A DNA stretch of 64,000 nucleotides from Deltaproteobacteria bacterium (GTDB taxonomy: Bacteria; Desulfobacterota; Desulfobacteria; Desulfobacterales; Desulfosarcinaceae), in NCBI GenBank assembly GCA_021824175.1, contig JAKALP010000009.1, positions 62,001 through 126,000 on the forward strand, read 5' to 3'. This document shows positions 33,368-42,847 of this stretch, one piece after another (positions within the stretch are counted from its first letter, which is position 1; each line of letters starts with the position of its first letter). Made by a program: the position numbers and the translations under genes. A model generated the notes under the pieces. It saw only the letters and a list, made by a program, of their open reading frames with translations, searched no databases and was not told the origin of the DNA.

Positions 33368-35032
33368 ATGCCTAAATTACGGTTATATCTGCTGATTATC
33401 ACCATGTGGGCGCTGGTATTGCCTTGGCCCGCGACGGCGACTCAACCCAGTGCCATCGGCCCGGACGAAAAGATAGCCTCGGTCAACAAAGAACCCATCA
33501 CCTGGGCGGATATCAGCAGCGAGTTGGCCTCCTTCCATGAAATGAACCTTGGTAAAGCCAAGGCCGGCCGCATTGATTATGCTTCCGTCTTGCATCGGAT
33601 TATCAACACCCGGCTTATTTTGCTCGAAGCCCGCAACATCGGCTTAGACCAATTGCCGGAACTCAAATCGGCCGTGCAATCCTATTCACAGCAATTGCTG
33701 TTGGAGATGCTGCTTGAAAATTACGTCAAAGATATCCATGTGGATGAAAGCGAAGTGCGCCAGGTGTATGAGCCCATGGTCAGGGAGTGGAAAATCAAAT
33801 CCCTGCGCATAAAAAAAGAGGCCGACGCCAAAAAAATAGAAGATCAGATCAAAGCGGGCGTGAATTTTGACCAGGTGGTGGAAAAGGCGCTCCAGTGGGG
33901 CGTCGCCGAGGCCGATGACCAGGGCGTGTATGTAAAAACCAATGATCTATCCATGCCGGTGGCTCAGATCATTTTCAGGATGAAAGTGGGAGAGGTCAGC
34001 CCTATCCTTGCCATCGGCAAGAAAGGCTTCGTGATCTTCAAGCTCGAAGAAAGCCGCATTCCGGCCACGGAAGATCCTGAAATAAAACAGGTCGCCACGC
34101 GCCAGGCTTTGAATGACAAAAGGGTCAAGTCCGCCCGGCAGTATTACGAAGAACTTCGCAAGAAATACGCCAAAACCGACAAAAAGCTGTTGGACTCCCT
34201 GGACTACCAAGCCGCCACTCCCGGCATGCAAGCCATGACCAAAGATCAACGCGTGATCGTCGAAATCGAAGGCGATACGCCTATCACCGTGGCTGATTTG
34301 AGTCAGGCTTTGGAGAAGCAATTCTACCATGGCATTGAGTTGGCGATTCAAAACAAATCCATCAATCGCAGCAAGGAGCAGGTCTTCGAAGATCTCCTGC
34401 AGAAGAAAATACTGCGCTGGGAAGCGCTCAAGCAGGGCATCGACAAGACCGCGGAATATACCGCGCGCGTAGCAAAGTATGAAAATTCCGCGCTGTTCGA
34501 CGTTTTCATCAAAAGGGTGATTATCCCCGAAATACAGTTGGACCCCAAGGAGCTGCAATCCTATTACGAAAAGAATGCGGAAAAGTTCAGCACGCCGCCG
34601 ATGATTCGGATCAAGAGTCTGGTATTTGATAAGAGAGACAACGCCGTCGGGGCCATGGAAAAACTGAGAAAAGGAACCGATTTCGAGTGGCTGAGCGCCA
34701 ATGCCACGGAGCAGGTGGACAAGCGCACCAAGGGATTGCTTAACTTCGACGGCCAACTCGTGACCGTATCCAGTTTGCCGGAGAAGGTCCAAGAGCTCGT
34801 TCAAGGCACGGCTAGCGGCGATTTGCGGCTGTATGAAAGTCCGGCCGGGCAATATTATGTGTTATCCGTTACCCAAATCGTCAAACCCCAGAAACGACCC
34901 TTTGATGAAGTCAAGATGGACATCTCAAAGGAAGTGTTTGATTCAAAGGTAAAGGCCAGCATCGAACAATGGGCTGAAAAGCTGAAAGCGTACTACCCGG
35001 TTAAAATATACAAATCAGAATTCAAACAGTAG
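33368..35032 (+). CDS. Tandem SurA/parvulin-type periplasmic peptidyl-prolyl isomerase
   Basis: 554 residues with a signal peptide (IITMWALVLPWPATA). Two similar halves follow, each with a SurA_N-like helical chaperone part and a parvulin-like part: first VNKEPITWADISSELASFHE to LEESRIPATEDPEIKQ (~40-255), second IEGDTPITVADLSQALEKQF to LSVTQIVKPQKRPFDEVKMD (~305-520). It stands first in the plus arm, 17 bp before the 26-heme cytochrome gene. A dedicated chaperone-isomerase for folding or exporting the barrel or large cytochromes is the natural reading. Confidence 0.85.
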   Translation: MPKLRLYLLIITMWALVLPWPATATQPSAIGPDEKIASVNKEPITWADISSELASFHEMNLGKAKAGRIDYASVLHRIINTRLILLEARNIGLDQLPELKSAVQSYSQQLLLEMLLENYVKDIHVDESEVRQVYEPMVREWKIKSLRIKKEADAKKIEDQIKAGVNFDQVVEKALQWGVAEADDQGVYVKTNDLSMPVAQIIFRMKVGEVSPILAIGKKGFVIFKLEESRIPATEDPEIKQVATRQALNDKRVKSARQYYEELRKKYAKTDKKLLDSLDYQAATPGMQAMTKDQRVIVEIEGDTPITVADLSQALEKQFYHGIELAIQNKSINRSKEQVFEDLLQKKILRWEALKQGIDKTAEYTARVAKYENSALFDVFIKRVIIPEIQLDPKELQSYYEKNAEKFSTPPMIRIKSLVFDKRDNAVGAMEKLRKGTDFEWLSANATEQVDKRTKGLLNFDGQLVTVSSLPEKVQELVQGTASGDLRLYESPAGQYYVLSVTQIVKPQKRPFDEVKMDISKEVFDSKVKASIEQWAEKLKAYYPVKIYKSEFKQ

Positions 35033-35049
35033 GTATTCACGCGACATCC

Positions 35050-37116
35050 ATGATGCATCCTCTGCGCGGTTTCTATAAAAATCCCCTTTTCATTCTATTG
35101 TGCGCCCTGGCGGCGGCGGCCGTTATCATCACCTGCGCCGGCGCGCCGGTGCGCGAATCCGGGCGCTTTGCGCAGAAACAGTGCCTGGACTGCCATACCA
35201 ACTTTGCTTCCAAGTATTTTTCCAAGAAGGATGTCCACGCAGTCGTCAAGGAAAAGAAGTGCGAGGAGTGCCACTTGCGGCACGGCGTGGTGCCCAAACT
35301 CTTGTTAAAGAAAGATATCAATCAGATCTGTCTGGATTGCCACAACGCCCAAAAAATCGGTTTGGACAAACCCCAGATCCACACGGCCTTGCAAAAAGGC
35401 AAATGCGTGGATTGTCACTACCCCCATGCTTCCGACGAAGACCACTTGTTGAAGGCCGCCAATAATGAGCTGTGCTTCAAATGTCATCAGCGCGGCCTTT
35501 TTAATAAGACGGTCGTTCATACGGCCTTGAAAAAAGAGAACTGTTTAAAATGCCACTATTCCCATGGATCGAGCTATCCTGAGCTGTTGCGCAACCAGGA
35601 GACGGCGCTCTGTCTCAGCTGTCATGATCCTCAGAAATCGGCTTTCAAAACCGCCCATGGCGGGTACCCGGTCCAATCTTCTTCTTGCAATAGCTGCCAC
35701 AATCCGCACGCCTCAGCCCAGCCCAAGCTTCTTAAGGCCAGTGCCCATGTGTCCCTGGCCAATGTAAGTTGTGAGAAGTGCCATGTCCCGGCCGCCTCCG
35801 CCAAACCATTTGCCACGCTTCAGGATGGCAGCGCTCTTTGCTTGCAGTGTCATAAGGCCGAAGTGTTGAAGGCCGGCGGGCCGGTGGAGCATCCACCTTT
35901 CAAGGAAGGCAAGTGTTCCCAATGCCACGACGCGCATGCCTCGGAGAACCCTCGCCTTCTGGCGCGGCCCGACAATGCCTTGTGCTACGGTTGTCATACG
36001 ACCATGAGTGCCAAGTTGTCCGTGACCCACAAGGCCCTTGAAAAGGATAAAGGGTGCCTGATCTGCCATGCCCAACACAGCGGGCCAAAGAAAATGCTGC
36101 TTAGGGATGACGAACAGGCCCTCTGCATGAAATGCCATGCCAAAACACGGGAGAAGGCCGCCACGCTCATGCCCCACAAGCCCTTTGCCGAAGGCGCTTG
36201 CAGCAAATGCCATGATGCCCATGGTTCCAATTATTACGGCATGCTCAGGGCCAATACCAACACGGTATGCTATTCGTGCCATTACGACTCCGAACAACAG
36301 TTTGTCAAAACCAACACCCATAAACCGGTGCTGGAAGGTAAATGCTATAGCTGCCACCATTCCCACGGCGCGGCGAAGAAAAACCTGCTGGACCTGGACG
36401 GCAATGACCCGCGCCTGTGTGCCCAATGCCATGGCGACCTCATGAAACCCATTGAGGGCGGCACCAATCACGATTCCTTCAAGAAAGGAGAGTGCCGCAA
36501 GTGCCATGCCGTGCATGGCAGCGACTTCGAAGGCATGCTGGTGGCCAAACAGGGGTTCCTGTGTTTTTCCTGCCATGGGACTGATCCCGAAGGGAAAATC
36601 AAAAAGCCGGTCAGCAAACATAAGCCAGTGGTGGATGGCCAGTGCACCCGTTGCCACAATCCCCACAAATCCAAGTTGGGGGATTTGCTTCTGGCCGACT
36701 ACCCCGATTTGTGTCTGGTCTGCCACACCGCATTGAAAGCCAGAATGTTCCCGGAGGCCGAGGCCAATCAGGGACGCAAGAAGAGCGCCCCAGGCGCCGA
36801 AATGGAGAACGAGACCGCCTCGGTGAAGTATTACGTGCATGCGCCCTCGGATCTGAAAAATTGCAAGTTGTGCCATGAGCCGCACTTCGCCCAAGAGCCC
36901 GCATTGGCTAAAAAACCGATTCAACAAATGTGCGCCGAGTGCCACGACTACAAGGCCGATAAGTTCAAGCTGGCTCACCTTAACGTTGACGCGGATCAAA
37001 TGGATTGCAGCAAATGTCATGACGCTCATACTTCTACGGACCCCAAGCTGTTCAAGACAAGCATTCACAAGCCGTTTGCAGAGCGAAAATGCAAAGACTG
37101 CCATATTACGGAATGA
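35050..37116 (+). CDS. 26-heme c-type cytochrome, probable lipoprotein
   Basis: 688 residues with 26 CxxCH motifs by direct count (CLDCH near residue 45 through CKDCH at the end). The hydrophobic N-terminus ends VIITC|AGAP, a weak lipobox at Cys29. Motifs come in pairs: one heme, ~20-40 residues, then 'C..CH..HGS' or 'DAHAS', the doublecysteine-motif arrangement with distal His supplied by neighbours. This high density over an elongated repeat suits a nanowire-like electron path through or outside the outer membrane. Overlaps the 16-heme gene by ATGA. Confidence 0.93.
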   Translation: MMHPLRGFYKNPLFILLCALAAAAVIITCAGAPVRESGRFAQKQCLDCHTNFASKYFSKKDVHAVVKEKKCEECHLRHGVVPKLLLKKDINQICLDCHNAQKIGLDKPQIHTALQKGKCVDCHYPHASDEDHLLKAANNELCFKCHQRGLFNKTVVHTALKKENCLKCHYSHGSSYPELLRNQETALCLSCHDPQKSAFKTAHGGYPVQSSSCNSCHNPHASAQPKLLKASAHVSLANVSCEKCHVPAASAKPFATLQDGSALCLQCHKAEVLKAGGPVEHPPFKEGKCSQCHDAHASENPRLLARPDNALCYGCHTTMSAKLSVTHKALEKDKGCLICHAQHSGPKKMLLRDDEQALCMKCHAKTREKAATLMPHKPFAEGACSKCHDAHGSNYYGMLRANTNTVCYSCHYDSEQQFVKTNTHKPVLEGKCYSCHHSHGAAKKNLLDLDGNDPRLCAQCHGDLMKPIEGGTNHDSFKKGECRKCHAVHGSDFEGMLVAKQGFLCFSCHGTDPEGKIKKPVSKHKPVVDGQCTRCHNPHKSKLGDLLLADYPDLCLVCHTALKARMFPEAEANQGRKKSAPGAEMENETASVKYYVHAPSDLKNCKLCHEPHFAQEPALAKKPIQQMCAECHDYKADKFKLAHLNVDADQMDCSKCHDAHTSTDPKLFKTSIHKPFAERKCKDCHITE

Positions 37117-38438
37117 TCATGCCATTGAGCCATTACAAAAGCTGCCGGATCTACTATTACTGCTTGGTTGCCATCTTGGCGGCCATGGTCATGGCATCGC
37201 CGTCTTTTGCGGCCCACAAAGAGAAGCTCAAGCCAGGGGTAAAAAGCAAAGAGTGTCTGAAATGCCACGTCGAACTTCAAAAAACCTTTAGCAGCCGTTC
37301 GGTTCACCCCATGACCAAAGACGCGGAGTGCCTCGGGTGCCATGATCCCCATACTTCCTACCAGAAGAGTTTGCTCGTGGCGGAGCCCAAGAAGCTATGC
37401 TTGAACTGCCACGCCAAAATCATTCCGGACAAGGCCAGCAGTGTTCATCAAGTCGTAGTGGAAGGCAATTGCGGACGTTGCCATTATTCCCACGGCTCCG
37501 AAAACCGTTCTCTGCTAAAGAAATCGGGCAATGACCTGTGTCTTGAATGTCACCAGGAGATTATCAAGGCCGGCAGTGAAATGAAATTCCCCCATCAGCC
37601 CGTCAAAACCAAGGAGGGCTGCCTCAATTGCCACACGCCGCATGCTTCGGCCAAGGCCGATTACCTATTGAAGAATGATCCTTCCAAACTGTGTATCGCC
37701 TGTCACAAAACCGACAAGCCTGGATTTGCCAAGAAGCATATGAACTACAATGTGGCCGCCAGCAAGTGCGAGGCCTGCCACAGCCCCCATGGTTCCAACC
37801 GGCGTGGCATTCTTTACGATCATGTCCATCCGCCCGTGGCCGAGAATAAGTGCAGCAGCTGCCACTATGAGCCATCTTCTTCCATGGCGTTGAAAACCCG
37901 GCAGACCGGCACGGAGCTGTGTCTGCAGTGCCATAAAAAAATGGTTGCCGAAGCCATGGGTAAAAATCAAGTGCATTGGCCGATGCTGGACAAAACCGGA
38001 TGCCAGCATTGCCATACGCCCCATGGCTCCAAGGCGGCCGGGCTGCTCAGCGGACCGCAACCCAAAGTTTGCGGCCAATGCCATATCGACACCGTGGAAC
38101 TGCAGAAGTGGTCCATCGCCAATCCCAAAAACGAGCATCTGTGTGAACCAGTTAAAAAAGGCAAATGCAGCAGTTGCCACTTACCCCATGCGGCCAACGG
38201 GGATCTGTTGTTTGCTTCGGAAAATGTGTCCGTCGACATTTGCGGTAAATGTCATAAATGGGAATCCCATTCCACCCACCCCATTGGCGCCAAGGCCATT
38301 GACCAGCGCAATAAGAATTTGACCGTGGAGTGCCTGAGCTGCCACAAAGGGTGCGGCACGAGCAACAAACCGTATATGATGCCTTTTGATACCACCTACG
38401 ATTTATGCGTTCAGTGCCACATTGATCGCAAACGGTGA
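37113..38438 (+). CDS. 16-heme c-type cytochrome
   Basis: 441 residues starting at the ATG that overlaps the previous stop (ATGA). Signal peptide YYYCLVAILAAMVMASPSFA|A. Sixteen CxxCH motifs by count, in the same paired layout as the 26-heme protein (CLGCHDPHTSYQKSLL, CGRCHYSHGSENRSLL, CEACHSPHGSNRRGIL, CQHCHTPHGSKAAGLL), so the two share ancestry by repeat duplication. Likely the periplasmic or membrane-embedded partner that feeds or drains the 26-heme chain. Confidence 0.93.
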   Translation: MIMPLSHYKSCRIYYYCLVAILAAMVMASPSFAAHKEKLKPGVKSKECLKCHVELQKTFSSRSVHPMTKDAECLGCHDPHTSYQKSLLVAEPKKLCLNCHAKIIPDKASSVHQVVVEGNCGRCHYSHGSENRSLLKKSGNDLCLECHQEIIKAGSEMKFPHQPVKTKEGCLNCHTPHASAKADYLLKNDPSKLCIACHKTDKPGFAKKHMNYNVAASKCEACHSPHGSNRRGILYDHVHPPVAENKCSSCHYEPSSSMALKTRQTGTELCLQCHKKMVAEAMGKNQVHWPMLDKTGCQHCHTPHGSKAAGLLSGPQPKVCGQCHIDTVELQKWSIANPKNEHLCEPVKKGKCSSCHLPHAANGDLLFASENVSVDICGKCHKWESHSTHPIGAKAIDQRNKNLTVECLSCHKGCGTSNKPYMMPFDTTYDLCVQCHIDRKR

Positions 38439-38439
38439 C

Positions 38440-39366
38440 ATGATGGTGAGACTTTCCCTAAAACCATACATTCTGCTTGGGGCACTGCTCATGCTGTGGA
38501 GCGCGCTGCCCGATTGCCTCCAGGCTGGCGCCATCCGCTTCGAGCATCTCTTCTCGATTTATGCGGATAGTTTGGGCGCACGGTTGAAGTATCCCCAAGG
38601 GGTGGCGTGCGGCAGCGATAACCGCATTATCGTCGCGGATACCGGCAACGGCCGCCTGGTGCGTTATACCTTCACTGAAGACGCCACCAAGCCCCAAAGC
38701 GAAGTATTCAAGCTGGCCCAGCTGCCGTACCCCCAAAAGATTCGCATCCATCCCAAAGGCGACATCTATGTGCTGGACGGCAAACTGCGTCAGATCGCTC
38801 GTCTGGGAGCTCAAGGCAAGTTCATCAGCTATGTGGAGCCGGCCCAATCGCTCCAGGCATCGAGCCCGCTAGTGCGAAGCTTTGATATCGACGTCAACGG
38901 CAACCTTTATTTGCTGGATTTATCCTCAAAGAGCGTCATTGTGACCGATGCCCTTGGGCAGTATATCAGAAGTATTCGCTTTCCCAAGGAGTATGGATTT
39001 TTCTCCGATGTGGCCGTGGACCAGGCGGGCAATGTGCTGCTCGTCGACAGCATCAACGCCATGCTTTATTCCGCGGGAGGCGGCAGCGCCGAATTCGCCC
39101 CCATGAGCGCCCGGTTAAAAGAATACATGCGCTTTCCCACCGGTCTGGTGGTGGAACCCAAAGGCCGCATTTTTGTGGTGGATCGCAACGGCAGTAAAAT
39201 CATTATCCTGGCAAGCAACGGGGTTTACGTTGATCGCCTATCCGCCATGGGCTGGAAAGAGGGCCTGCTTAATTATCCCTTCCAAATGTGCCTCAACGGC
39301 CAGAATCAGGTGATTGTGGCGGACACCAACAATCACCGCATCCAGTTTTTCGAAGAACTTAAATAA
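38440..39366 (+). CDS. NHL-repeat beta-propeller protein (plus arm)
   Basis: 308 residues from ATG 38440, one base after the 16-heme stop, so translation is coupled. N-terminal signal (YILLGALLMLWSALPDCLQA). Blades read GVACGSDNRIIVADTGNGRL, SFDIDVNGNLYLLDLSSKSV, VAVDQAGNVLLVDSINAML, GLVVEPKGRIFVVDRNGSKI and MCLNGQNQVIVADTNNHRIQ. It ends the plus arm. The symmetry, an NHL gene in both arms, suggests the propellers are structural members of the complex. Confidence 0.85.
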   Translation: MMVRLSLKPYILLGALLMLWSALPDCLQAGAIRFEHLFSIYADSLGARLKYPQGVACGSDNRIIVADTGNGRLVRYTFTEDATKPQSEVFKLAQLPYPQKIRIHPKGDIYVLDGKLRQIARLGAQGKFISYVEPAQSLQASSPLVRSFDIDVNGNLYLLDLSSKSVIVTDALGQYIRSIRFPKEYGFFSDVAVDQAGNVLLVDSINAMLYSAGGGSAEFAPMSARLKEYMRFPTGLVVEPKGRIFVVDRNGSKIIILASNGVYVDRLSAMGWKEGLLNYPFQMCLNGQNQVIVADTNNHRIQFFEELK

Positions 39367-39593
39367 GGGGTCGGGGAGTTTTTCGACCAAAGGCACATCA
39401 TTCTTTCGCGGTTATGACGGGACGTAAGTCGCAAAACGCCCCGCCCCCTCATATGGTCGATTCGCAATGCGTGGAAGGAATTCTATCTTTCTATATTTCG
39501 TATCGGATATGACAAGCCATCTTAAAATAAAGATTTTGGGCCAAAAAATTATTTTGAGATAGCGTGTAAATAGTTACATAAATACCCTTCCCG

Positions 39594-41150
39594 TCAGCAG
39601 CGCAATTGCTTTTTATCGATCTTGCCGCTGGGTGTTTTCGTAAATGCTTCTAAAAAAGTCACTGATTTGGGCACCATGAACGGTTCGAGATTCTTCGAAC
39701 AGAATTTGATCACGTCATTTTCAGTAATCTTCGCGTTTTTCCGTTTGACCACATAAGCCTGTATAGCGTTGCCTAAAAATTCATCGGGCACGCCAATGAC
39801 CGCCGCCTCGGCGACGCCATCCAACTCGCAGATTATGTTTTCTATCTCTCTGGGGCTGATTCTTTCCCCCCGGCATTTGATCATGTCGTCTTTGCGGGCC
39901 ACGAAATAGAGAAAGCCCTCTTCGTCCCTTCGGAAAAGATCGCCGGTGTAAAGCAAAACTTCTCCGAACCGGGAGCCGGCGCGAAATACTTTTTCCGTGG
40001 CCTGGGGCGCATTCCAATAGCCGCGCATGACATTCGCGCCCCGGACCACCAGCTCGCCGATTTCTTTGGTTCCCACTTCTCTGCCCGACTCGTCGACGAT
40101 GAAAACTTCTTCGTTCGGAATCGGTATACCCACTGATCCGGGCTTTGTATTGAGGTATTCAGGCGGCAGGTAGGATACGCGTTTGCACTCCGTCAAACCA
40201 TACATGGAGAATATTTTGACTTGCGGAAACAAGGCTTGCATTTTTTTGATATGCGCCACCGGCAGGGCCGCGGCCGTGTTGGAGATATAGCGCAAGGAAC
40301 TCAAGTCGAATATGGAGAGGTCTTCCATCTGAAGCAACATGGCGATCATCGTCGGCACAATGGGAAAACCCGTTACCCGCTCCCGCTGCAAAGTCTCCAT
40401 GATCTTATATGGAAAAGAAAAGGATCGTTCCAAAACGACCGTGCCGCCGAATGCAACGGCCATCAATACCTGGTACAATCCGTAATCAAAAGACAAAGGC
40501 AGGGCGTTGAGGATCACATCTTCTTCGATGTTTTCCAGGTAGGTGGTGATGCTGCGCACGGCAGCCACCATATTGCAGTGGGCCGATACAACCCCCTTGG
40601 GCTCGCCGGTGGAGCCGGAAGTATAAATGATGGCCGCAATATCCTGGTCGATATTGCGGCTTTGGCGCTCGGCAAGCTTTGACTCGCTCTTATTCAGTAG
40701 TGCGGCCCAGGAAAGGCATAGCGCCGATTCCAAATATTTGGGGTCTGTGGGCTGAATGTCTCCGGGCACCCAGATGAGATTTCTGACCCCATCGCAGCCT
40801 ATTAGGGCGGCGTCAACCACTCCGGCCTTATCACTATGGGCGATGAGGGCGCTCGCGCCGGAATCCTTGATGATATAGTTCAGCTTGCGAGCCTTCATGG
40901 CGGCATGGACGATGATGAACGCACAGCCGGCCTTTAATATGCCGAACAGGGCGATGACGGCCTCAACGGAGTTATCCATGAAGATGATCACCCGGTCATG
41001 CCGCGCGGTGCCGCGCCGAACCAGGGCGGCCGCCAGCCTGTCCGCGGCCGCATTGAGATCGCGGTAGGTCAACCGGTCTGGGCCGCAAATGAGCGCCACC
41101 TTATCCGGGCGGCGGGCGGCCGAGTTTTCCAGAAAACCGTTTACCAGCAT
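39594..41150 (-). CDS. AMP-forming acyl/aminoacyl ligase (adenylation enzyme)
   Basis: 518 residues with the ANL-family cores in order: IIYTSGSTGEPKGVVSAHCN (P-loop-like A3), MYGLTECKRVSYLP (A5), LLYTGDLFRRDEEGFLYFVA (A7), RKDDMIKCRGERISPREIEN (A8) and TPSGKIDKKQLR with the catalytic Lys (A10). A separate acyl carrier protein gene sits 46 bp upstream on the same strand, so the enzyme probably loads that carrier. Similar ligase-carrier pairs occur in exosortase-type polysaccharide clusters and in small peptide synthetase systems; neither context is complete here. Confidence 0.9.
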   Translation of the reverse strand: MLVNGFLENSAARRPDKVALICGPDRLTYRDLNAAADRLAAALVRRGTARHDRVIIFMDNSVEAVIALFGILKAGCAFIIVHAAMKARKLNYIIKDSGASALIAHSDKAGVVDAALIGCDGVRNLIWVPGDIQPTDPKYLESALCLSWAALLNKSESKLAERQSRNIDQDIAAIIYTSGSTGEPKGVVSAHCNMVAAVRSITTYLENIEEDVILNALPLSFDYGLYQVLMAVAFGGTVVLERSFSFPYKIMETLQRERVTGFPIVPTMIAMLLQMEDLSIFDLSSLRYISNTAAALPVAHIKKMQALFPQVKIFSMYGLTECKRVSYLPPEYLNTKPGSVGIPIPNEEVFIVDESGREVGTKEIGELVVRGANVMRGYWNAPQATEKVFRAGSRFGEVLLYTGDLFRRDEEGFLYFVARKDDMIKCRGERISPREIENIICELDGVAEAAVIGVPDEFLGNAIQAYVVKRKNAKITENDVIKFCSKNLEPFMVPKSVTFLEAFTKTPSGKIDKKQLRC

Positions 41151-41196
41151 AGATGGGAAGCCTCTGTTTCAAAAGCCGGCGCGGACTTGAGAGCCG

Positions 41197-41442
41197 TCAA
41201 ACCATCTTCCGTGACAGATATTCCGATAGGTTGTTAATCGAATTCAGATTTTCCGGGATCAATTCCTTGTCAGCTACATGGATCGCAAACTCTTTCTCCA
41301 GAAACTGGACAATCTCCATAACCCCGGTCGAATCAATGATGCCCGTTTCGATAAATAATGTATCGTCCTTCAGGCCATTCGCCTCTCCAAATAAGAAGTG
41401 ATCAATGACGAAAGCTCTGAGTTTGGGTTTCAAATCCATCAT
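41197..41442 (-). CDS. Acyl carrier protein
   Basis: 81 residues, start ATG with AAGGAGCTAAGCCC upstream. The phosphopantetheine site is GIIDSTGVMEIV (Ser of DST), with TLFIETG before it and an acidic helix (FLEKEFAIHVADKELIPENL) after it. It is not the housekeeping AcpP (which carries DSLD) and pairs with the AMP-ligase downstream. Confidence 0.88.
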   Translation of the reverse strand: MMDLKPKLRAFVIDHFLFGEANGLKDDTLFIETGIIDSTGVMEIVQFLEKEFAIHVADKELIPENLNSINNLSEYLSRKMV

Positions 41443-41685
41443 GGGCTTAGCTCCTTATTTTCAACATGCCAAAATCAACTCCGGCAGACATCGTTTTTTA
41501 AGACCGTAGAAAAAGAATAAGTGCGCCCTTTGGTCATAAATAGGCTGACCAGCGATACGTTACCGAATTTATGCCGCAGAGCACTTAGGCTAATTTAAAA
41601 TTAACTGCAATGTTAATTATTAACAAGGAGCCCCATGGAGGGACAAGCGGAGAAAGTCTAAAAAGCAATGGTTAAAAACCTAATT

Positions 41686-42783
41686 TTAAGCTTTCAGATC
41701 GACCTGTTGAATGGTCCCGCCGGCGCCGTTTCCCTGGAGAAAGAGGCCCGTGGCGCGCAATTGCCCCAGGGACTCGTTGGCGGCGTCGTTATAGCTGAAG
41801 GGCGTGGAGACCGCATCCAGATAGATGGCGCCAATGCCGACCTCGCCCAGCGCGGCCAGGGTGGAGTTGCCGGCTCCATCCACCCGCCAGAGGCGCAGTT
41901 TGTTGAAGATGGGATCATTTTCATCGATCCAGCGGTTGCCGTCCGCGTCATGGGCCGCCAGCTCGGCAAACCCATCACCAGTGGTTGGCCCGAAGAGTTC
42001 ACGGCCGTCGTTGACCACACCGTCCTCGTTGCGATCCAGAACCAGAAAAGCACTGTTGCCGGCCAGGGAAGAGATTTGATCTTCGGTGCCGTCGGCGTCA
42101 AGATCAAAGCGAACGGTTCGTGGCCCCAATTGGGCCGCATTGCCATCAAAATTGAGCACCAATGGGTCTTTGACCTGGGCTGCGGCGTCGCCGGCCCGCA
42201 GGCTGAGTTCATTTTGCCCCACAAAAGACCGGCTCAGGTTGAGCTGGACTTGAAGAGTGATATCCCGGCCATCCTGGGTGCGGACCAATGCGCCGGCCTC
42301 AAAGGAGGTCATCTCGGTCTCTTCAATTCGCTCCTGCCGGTCGTAGATTAAACCCCACCCTTGGCTTTGGGCGGGCGCGGCCCCCGAAACCGCATTTTGG
42401 GCGGCCGCGGCCGCGCTGATATCCTGTTGGGCCTGCTCCGCCTTTTCGCTGGGCGGGCCAAGGGGTCGGATCAGACGCAGGCGGATCTTTTTGCCCAGAA
42501 TCATCTCGATCATCTTTTCCAGCAGGCTTATTTGTGGGTCTGCCTCGGCGCCAGCGTCCTGGGCCTGTTTGCGGGAACAGGCCGCGCAGCGCGCGTTGGC
42601 CGAAGCCATGGCTGCATTTTGACGTTTGGCCTCTTCGGAGAGGGTCAGGGCCACTGGCGGCGATCCGCCGCGATCCGTGGAAGGGCGATCTCCCACCCAG
42701 AAGAGAAAATTCTCACGGGTATCGACCTTTCTGGTCAATTCGTGCCGGGCGTCCATTTTGACGGTGGCGTCCTGAACCTTCAT
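41686..42783 (-). CDS. EF-hand/Ca-binding-type repeat protein next to hexaheme cytochrome
   Basis: 365 residues, no signal peptide seen. The N-terminal third is Ala/Gln-rich with CAACSRKQAQ, reminiscent of flagellar-hook-type or secreted proteins without a clear match. The C-terminal third has DLDADGTEDQ, DRNEDGVVNDGRELFG and HDADGNRWIDENDPIF, Asp-rich loops like those in RTX-type and EF-hand proteins where they bind calcium. It follows the hexaheme gene by 64 bp on the same strand and is probably co-transcribed. Surface or secreted role is inference. Confidence 0.6.
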   Translation of the reverse strand: MKVQDATVKMDARHELTRKVDTRENFLFWVGDRPSTDRGGSPPVALTLSEEAKRQNAAMASANARCAACSRKQAQDAGAEADPQISLLEKMIEMILGKKIRLRLIRPLGPPSEKAEQAQQDISAAAAAQNAVSGAAPAQSQGWGLIYDRQERIEETEMTSFEAGALVRTQDGRDITLQVQLNLSRSFVGQNELSLRAGDAAAQVKDPLVLNFDGNAAQLGPRTVRFDLDADGTEDQISSLAGNSAFLVLDRNEDGVVNDGRELFGPTTGDGFAELAAHDADGNRWIDENDPIFNKLRLWRVDGAGNSTLAALGEVGIGAIYLDAVSTPFSYNDAANESLGQLRATGLFLQGNGAGGTIQQVDLKA

Positions 42784-42847
42784 GATTGCCGCACCCCTCC
42801 TGCGCGAACCGTTCCTACCGGGAAATGCTCAAACCCCGGGAGTGGAG

